Assembly (NCBI RefSeq): GCF_030463565.1 | Contig: NC_134659.1 | Coordinates: 9,246,511 to 9,310,510, forward strand | DNA: 64,000 nt | Reading direction: 5' to 3' | Source of the DNA: Pelecanus crispus | Lineage: Eukaryota > Chordata > Aves > Pelecaniformes > Pelecanidae | In this document: piece by piece, positions 58,450 through 64,000 of the stretch | Layout: the number at the start of each line of letters is the position of its first letter | How positions within the stretch are numbered: position 1 is the stretch's first letter | The notes under the pieces: model-generated | What the model was told of the DNA's origin: nothing | Databases searched by the model: none | The model's input: the letters and a program-made list of their open reading frames with translations, nothing else | Position numbers and translations under genes: made by a program

Positions 58450-59150
58450 GGACGAGCACTGTAGGCTGCGTTTTGAGCCCAGGGCCGGGGGCCCCCCGCT
58501 CCCAGCCCGCGGCAGCAGCAGGGGCTGGGGTGCCCCAAGCGGGGAGCGGGGCGTGTGCCAGGAGAAACCGCATCCGGGGTGGTCGGCGGGGGCACAGCCC
58601 ACGGCTGGCAGCTGCCCGCTCGGCTGCTCTGTCCGACCAGTTTAACCAGTGCTGGCTGGCTGGGAAAGAGAAAGTGGCGGTTGCTGGGGCTGAGGCCCTG
58701 CCCTGCCGAGCTGGGGGGACAGCTTGCTGCCCCTCTCCCCGCCCTGCAGCACCTGGGGCTGGGGCAGGTTGGCTGCCCCGTGTCTTGGGGGGGGGCACGG
58801 GCTGGTGCCAGCGTCGGTCCCCTCTGGGCCCCCAGCGGGCACCACACGCTGGCCCCCGGGGTCCCCCCCCGCCCCCGCACCCCCCCGGGCAGCCCGGGGG
58901 GGCCCCGCTGCCCCCGCCCCGGCCGCGCTGCGGTCCCGCAGCCGGGGCTGCCCCCTGCCGGCTGGCCCCGGCGCCGCCGCCCCTCCGGCCGGGCCCCCCC
59001 CGCTCCGCACGGGCAGCGTCCGGCGCCCCCCGGGCCCCAGCCCCGGCTGCCCCGGGACCGGGCAGCGGCGTGGGCTCCCACCGTGGGCAGGAGGCACCCG
59101 AGCCCCTGCCCCACCGCACCTTTCCGCAGTCCCCGGGCCCTGCCAGCGTG
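58450..59150. promoter_or_regulatory. CpG island, G-quadruplex-prone, unassigned
   Basis: This is the most CpG-dense stretch in the window, peaking at 58860-59060, with C-runs of 5-8 on the plus strand (58863-58887) giving adjacent G-runs on the minus strand. Long frames on both strands here are composition artefacts. It lies about 3.3 kb upstream of the ELF3 start and just beyond the poly(A) site of the next gene. It may be an alternative upstream ELF3 promoter or that of an unannotated noncoding RNA. Confidence 0.6.
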
Positions 59151-62081
59151 GGGACCTGGGGACCCCTCAGAGGGGGTGATGTGATGCTGCAGGGTTGGGG
59201 ATGCTCCGACTTCTGCGGGGGTTGGCTGCTACTCTGGCTGGGGACAGCCTGGGTGGCCCCCTTCCTCCCCTCCTCCTCGGCAGGAGAGAGGGGCAGAGCC
59301 CGCCCGGCTGGGTCTGTGCTTCCTCCACCTCAGCCCCTTAAGTTTCCCCCCAGAGTAATCACATCTGCCCTGTCTGCCTGTGGACTCAGCGCCTGTAAAG
59401 ATGCAGGTCACCTCACAACACGCAGTAGGGCCAGAAGGGCTGCAGCAGCATCAGTTCACCCAGCCTTTCCCCCAGCCCCTTTGGCAGGTGCATCAGGATG
59501 GGATGGGCAGTTCCCGGCTGTGCTCTTCCCCTCTTCAAAGCCATCTCTACTCTGTCACTTCATTTCAGTACATTTTATTTGTGAAGACAAAAAGGCAAGG
59601 AACAAACACAGCCATTGAAAAAACATGTACATCATGAGACTGAAATAACTTACACTATTTACAGAAACACATCGAGGTATAAAATATATGTACACGCCTT
59701 GTCCTCTGACAAACCCAGACCGCTGGGCTGGGCTGCATGACCCAGCAGAAAAAAAAACCAGCCTTCACAAGAGTTGGCCTCTAGAAAACAGCTCCGAGCA
59801 AGAAAAGGCACCTGCTATTTGTGATACTTGTGCAGCGGGAAGGGGTGACGGAGCAGGCGACGCGACGCTGCAGCTGCCCAAGCCCTGCTGCAGGGATGGA
59901 CCAGAGGATACTGCGTGGTCCCAGGATGTGGGGGATGTGGAACAGCTGGCAGGCACCAGGGGCAGAGCTGTTGGATGAGGGGACAAGCTCCCGTGGGCAG
60001 GAGGAAGGTGCAGGGCTGTGCTTTTCTGGTGACGAGGCCCAGGAGGCCAGGACAGGGCCTAGGGGGTCGGGGCTGTGCTGGGCTCCCCCCCAGTTACAGC
60101 TGGAGCAGCATGCAGCACGTGGAGGGGGCCAGGGCCAGGGGTCCCCTTCCAGGAGGGTGAAGGGGGCTCAGGGAGGGTGTGCAGGCCTGCAGGACACGGC
60201 AAAGCTCCAGTGAGCTTGCTGAAAAGCAAGTGGGAGCCCTGTGCTCTGCAGGGATCGTACCTGGACCCCGTCCAGCATGGGACAGGGGAAGGACTGGGAC
60301 TGGGATAGGGGCACTGGGAGAGCACCCTGGGGAGCAGGCACTGGTTCTGCAGCACCAAGGCAGAAGGCAGCATGCGAGACCCCAAAGCAGCTGTGCTTGG
60401 AGGTGCTGGGGGGGACAGGACACTGGTGCTCCCGCTCCCCACAGCTGGCCAGGCTGAGAGGCACTGCCAGCCTGTCCTTTTGTGCCAGAAGAGCTGTGGG
60501 TGCCAGGGAGGGGGCAGTGCCCATGCTCCCTGGGTGGGCTCACAGTAGTTTGGGGGCCCAGTGCTTTTGGGCTCCCGAGTCATCTCTACCCACTGTGTGC
60601 AAAGCTCAGCTCTGGGTCAGCACTACACCCTCAGCAGAGGCTGGAGCTGACCACTCTGTGCTGGAGGGAGGAGACACATGGAGCAAGCGTCAGGGCCTGG
60701 GGATAAAAGCATCATCCAGTGATTTGAGGAAGGGAAGAACCTCCCTGGACTGCAGGTATCATCACACCCTTGGCACAAACCAAGGCACCCAAGGGTGAAG
60801 CAAAATGAGGTGCATGGTGCAAAGGCAGCTCCAAACTGTCCTTGCACTGGAGGGACTGGCAGAGGGGCTCAGAGACCACAGGAAGGGACTTAAGCTATAC
60901 AGCAGTGCAAGTCCTGAGCCCTAGGGGAGCACCCCAGCACAGTGCAAGAGGATGCAACAGCTCACCTGCTACCTCTGGCAGGCCAACAGCCCTCACCATC
61001 ATCCCTAACCCCACCTCCACCTCAGCTGTCCAAGCTAATGGCCCCAAAATGCGCTCTGAAGGACCACAGTCCGAGGGACCACTCTTGCTAGACCACCTGC
61101 ATGTGGGGACCTTGTGCTTTATAGTGTTTGAGGGAACCTGCCCCCAAACCTGACAGCGTGGCTCAGAGCTGCGAGCCCCTTCACAAACCCCATTGAGCCA
61201 GGGGAGCGGGGTACAGCCTTGTGTCAGCTCCCCAGCCCCAAGTAGGGGGTAATCTGGGGGCTCCAGGGTTACCCTGGTTTATCGTCAGTGCCTGGGACAG
61301 GATCTAGATTCAACTATGTTTTGGGGGTGAAAAATCAAACATCACACACAAGAATCAGCTTCTCTCACAGACTGCCCCCAGCCTGGACAGAGGCTTTTAC
61401 AGCACCAGCTCCCTGCCGCTCCAGGCTGCCACCAAATTACAGCAGGCTCTGGAAAATGGGGACTAAGGCCAGTCCATTCCAGTGATGTGCTTTGCATGGA
61501 CATTTCCCAGACAAGAAAGGCTTCATTGCATCCACAGTGAGTATCTGTGAGAGCAGAGGCAGGAATACAGGCTGAGTGGAGCCTTTCAGAGGTCCCTTTC
61601 CATCCTTCTAAGGGACAAGAGAGACCACTTCCAGGCTGCAAATCAACCCAATAACTAACGGCAACAATGCTGAGCCTTGGTCCAAGCCCCCCACAAGCAA
61701 CAGGAGCAAAACCTCAGTGTTGCGACTCAGCTGGGGGATCCCACTGCAAAGGTGAGAGCTGGGAGCACAGGGGAGAGCAGGATGCTGGTCCTGCTGTGCT
61801 GCCCAGGAGGAGGCAGGAAGGGGGACACGAGGGGTGGCTCAGACATGCAGCGAGGTGGGGGTGAGGCCATGTGTCCCCAGGACAAATTCAAGTGTCAAAA
61901 CCGTAACAATAACAATAATTAAGAGAATTAAAAACTAAAAACACGAACTCTCCACCCCATCCCCAAAACGAAACCGAATGACGACAGCACCCAGCTTGCA
62001 CCATGAGGTAGCTAAACCAGATCAACACCCGAGAAACGCTCTCCTGCATGGGAAATACCAACCCACACAGATACTAAGACG

Positions 62082-62112
62082 CACACACACACACATACAC
62101 ACACACACACAG
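62082..62112. repeat. (CA)n microsatellite
   Basis: About 15 CA units with one TA interruption, inside the presumed 3' UTR of the right-hand gene. Likely polymorphic in length. Confidence 0.9.
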
Positions 62113-62492
62113 AGCTATGGGATCACAGTCACCCCTCGCTTCAAAGACCCCCCTCTCTCCGGATGCTTGCTGCTGTGCCACAGTACCAGCTCCCTCCACC
62201 TGCAGGCTGCGAAAGCCTTGAAGCCCCCTCAATGTGCTACCGGACAGCAGTGAGGTGGATGCTCAGCATCATCCAGGATTGGTCAGTCAGCCCTGGGCAA
62301 TTAAGCAGGCACTTGGAGCCTACACACAGGAAGAAACTGGTGGCGAAAGGCAAGGCAGGTCTGACCCCAAGCCGCCCAAGAGCAGGTCCCTTCACCGACT
62401 TCAGCAGGGAGCAGTGAGAGGTTTCAGGGCAGGCACTGGCAGATCTTGGTGCAGACACCGATGCACATAGTGCACCTGGCTACAGACAGTTA

Positions 62493-62515
62493 AACACACA
62501 CACACACCCCCCCCT
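62493..62515. repeat. (CA)7 followed by a C run
   Basis: A short CA tract runs directly into about nine C residues interrupted by nothing but the transition. Simple repeat. Confidence 0.85.
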
Positions 62516-64000
62516 CTGGCCAAACAAAGGTTAAACTGGCTGAGGAATGAGCAGGGAAACCCTCTCCAAGACAGGCTTGGAAGGTAACACCTCCTCCAGC
62601 CCCCTACATCTGTTCCTTACTCTGGTGGGTGCCCCGTGCATTTTTGTTTGCCCCCTCCAGTTCCGCAGGGCGCACAGCCCAGAGCTGCTGCTACTGGCAG
62701 CACTTCTCCACCAGCAGCAGGAGGGCTCCTTGCCTTGACACAGCTGCCAGTCCTGGGCTGTGCAGGGCTTGGACAGGATCACAAGGGACTGGGTCGCTGT
62801 CCTGGGCAGGGTCGCACCCACACATGCCATCATGCCCTCCACTGAGGCAAGTCAGCAGGATGGGGTTTTTTCCCCTCAAAAAGCAAAACCACCCCATCAA
62901 ATCAACAGAGATGCTCCTGCCTTTCAAGATGTGGAGGAATTCCCATGCTCCACTTGGAATGGTTTTAACGAGGGCTGGTGGCAAATGACCTGGGGCTGGT
63001 ATGTGGGACACCATGGTTGGACAAAGCAGAGGGAAAATGGTCTGTGCTTTATGGGGCGGGTCCTGGAGCCCCTGGCCTCTGAGATCCCAGTTCAGTGCTG
63101 GTGGGATCACAAGGAGAAATCCTTAAATTTGAGTTCAAGGCTGCTGCTTCTCTGACAAAGGGGAAGTGAGAGCATGTGAGGCAAGAGCAGCACTCCTGGG
63201 GTCTCCTTGGCCATCCCACAACAGGCCCCGCCTGGCCCAGGACAGGATGGAGCAGGGAATGGTCCAGTGAGCCACGGGAGAGATGGAGGAAAGCTCCAGT
63301 GTGAGACCAGGGCCTTGCCAGCCCCTTGCACAGGAGAGTGAGCAGGGAGCCTGAAGAAGCTGTGTCCTTGGGGACACACTCTTGGACAGAGCCCCCAGCC
63401 TTTGACGGACACTGGATTGTGCAAGATCATCCACTGCAGGATTGTCCTTCAAGCGTGGGGTGAATCAGGGGACTTGTGCAAGACCAACGTGTGCAACCCC
63501 TTCCTCACTCCACTCCTGGCACAGCCGACTCCATCCTGGCCCGAACTCTGGCTGCTCCGTGCCTTGCTGGGCCCCCTCTGGCTTCTGGATCCACAGGGGC
63601 TGATGGCCCAAACCTGAGCTAGCCCCCTCCCTGGTAGAAGGCTGAGAGCAGAGCCTGGGGGAAGGAGTTACAGCTTCCAGCACCAAGTGATGGCAAAACA
63701 AGATGGGTCACAGGGTGACAATCCAGCCTTGGTTCTTTGCCCTGTAACCTCTGTTCTTGCTTTGTTTCTCCATCTCAAGGGCATTAATGTGCTGCAGGAA
63801 CCCACCACAAAACCCCTGCTGAGGGCCAAGGTATCAAGAGCAGGGCTAAGCAGGCCTTCCCTTCCCCACTGCAGAGCAGGGTGGGCACATGGGGAAAAGC
63901 CCAAGAGCCGTGGGTCAGCTGAGTTTACGACTGTGGTTTGGAGAACATCGAAGAGAACTGCAGAGGGTTTGTCTGAAAGTTGCCTGATGGAGATCTTTCC

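Larger units (their letters stand above)
59552..64000 (-). terminator. 3' end and probable long 3' UTR of an unidentified minus-strand gene
   Basis: On the minus strand an AATAAA at 59579-59574, followed by AATGAAG and GT-rich sequence, ends an AT-rich tract (59580-59700: TATATTTTATA, TGTAAATAG, ATGTACATG) typical of a vertebrate mRNA 3' terminus. From there to the right edge no coding exon is recognisable on either strand. AT-rich, UTR-like patches recur (61890-61960, minus-strand TTATTGTTATTG). Human synteny predicts RNPEP in this position, but no M1 aminopeptidase sequence is visible, so the gene is left unnamed. How far right the UTR really extends is inference. Confidence 0.5.

Noticed and set aside
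58473..59618. 381-codon plus-strand frame and 294-codon minus-strand frame over the same DNA
   Set aside because: Both are Pro/Gly/Ala/Arg-rich, overlap each other in the CpG island and contain no domain; stop codons are simply rare in such composition.
59552..64000. RNPEP terminal exon
   Set aside because: Expected from synteny, but no frame here resembles the aminopeptidase C-terminal region.
1..64000. CRISPR arrays, operons, phage or bacterial mobile systems
   Set aside because: The window is vertebrate nuclear DNA with spliced genes and CR1-type repeats; no regularly spaced direct repeats of CRISPR form are present.

Overview
The window looks like a piece of a GC-rich bird chromosome, most likely from a passerine. 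Three things support this. Two vertebrate genes are read directly from spliced coding sequence. The interspersed repeats are CR1-type LINE remnants, the dominant avian retroelement. One short element (about 16071-16217) joins a tRNA-Ile-like head to a CR1 3' tail, the architecture of the SINE family described from passerines (TguSINE1 type).

Layout, left to right. 1-3958 is the 3' part of GPR37L1 intron 1. 3959-4651 (minus) is the first coding exon of GPR37L1, a brain orphan class A GPCR; its second coding exon lies beyond the left edge. The exon is followed by a CpG-rich 5' region and a G-rich (on the sense strand) minisatellite. About 5.1-50.3 kb is a long gene-poor interval with no convincing coding exon. 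It holds the SINE, two CR1 remnants, an unexplained inverted repeat pair, several simple repeats and some candidate regulatory patches. 50.3-55.6 kb (minus) is the complete ELF3 (ESE-1) gene: a TATA promoter with a perfect kappa-B site, a noncoding first exon with a 5-codon uORF, eight coding exons giving a 371-residue PNT/AT-hook/ETS protein, and a poly(A) signal. About 58.45-59.15 kb is a very CpG-rich, G-quadruplex-prone block. About 59.55-64.0 kb reads like the end of a long 3' UTR of another minus-strand gene whose coding part is outside the window.

The order (unknown gene, ELF3, GPR37L1, all on one strand) agrees with human 1q32.1, where RNPEP, ELF3 and GPR37L1 are collinear. ELF3 and GPR37L1 are not known to act together: ELF3 is an epithelial and inflammatory transcription factor, GPR37L1 a glial receptor. 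No novel multi-gene system is visible. The best leads are regulatory and repeat-derived: the ELF3 promoter/uORF unit, its run of frame-neutral exons, the G-rich array next to GPR37L1, the inverted repeat pair, and the missing coding part of the right-hand gene.
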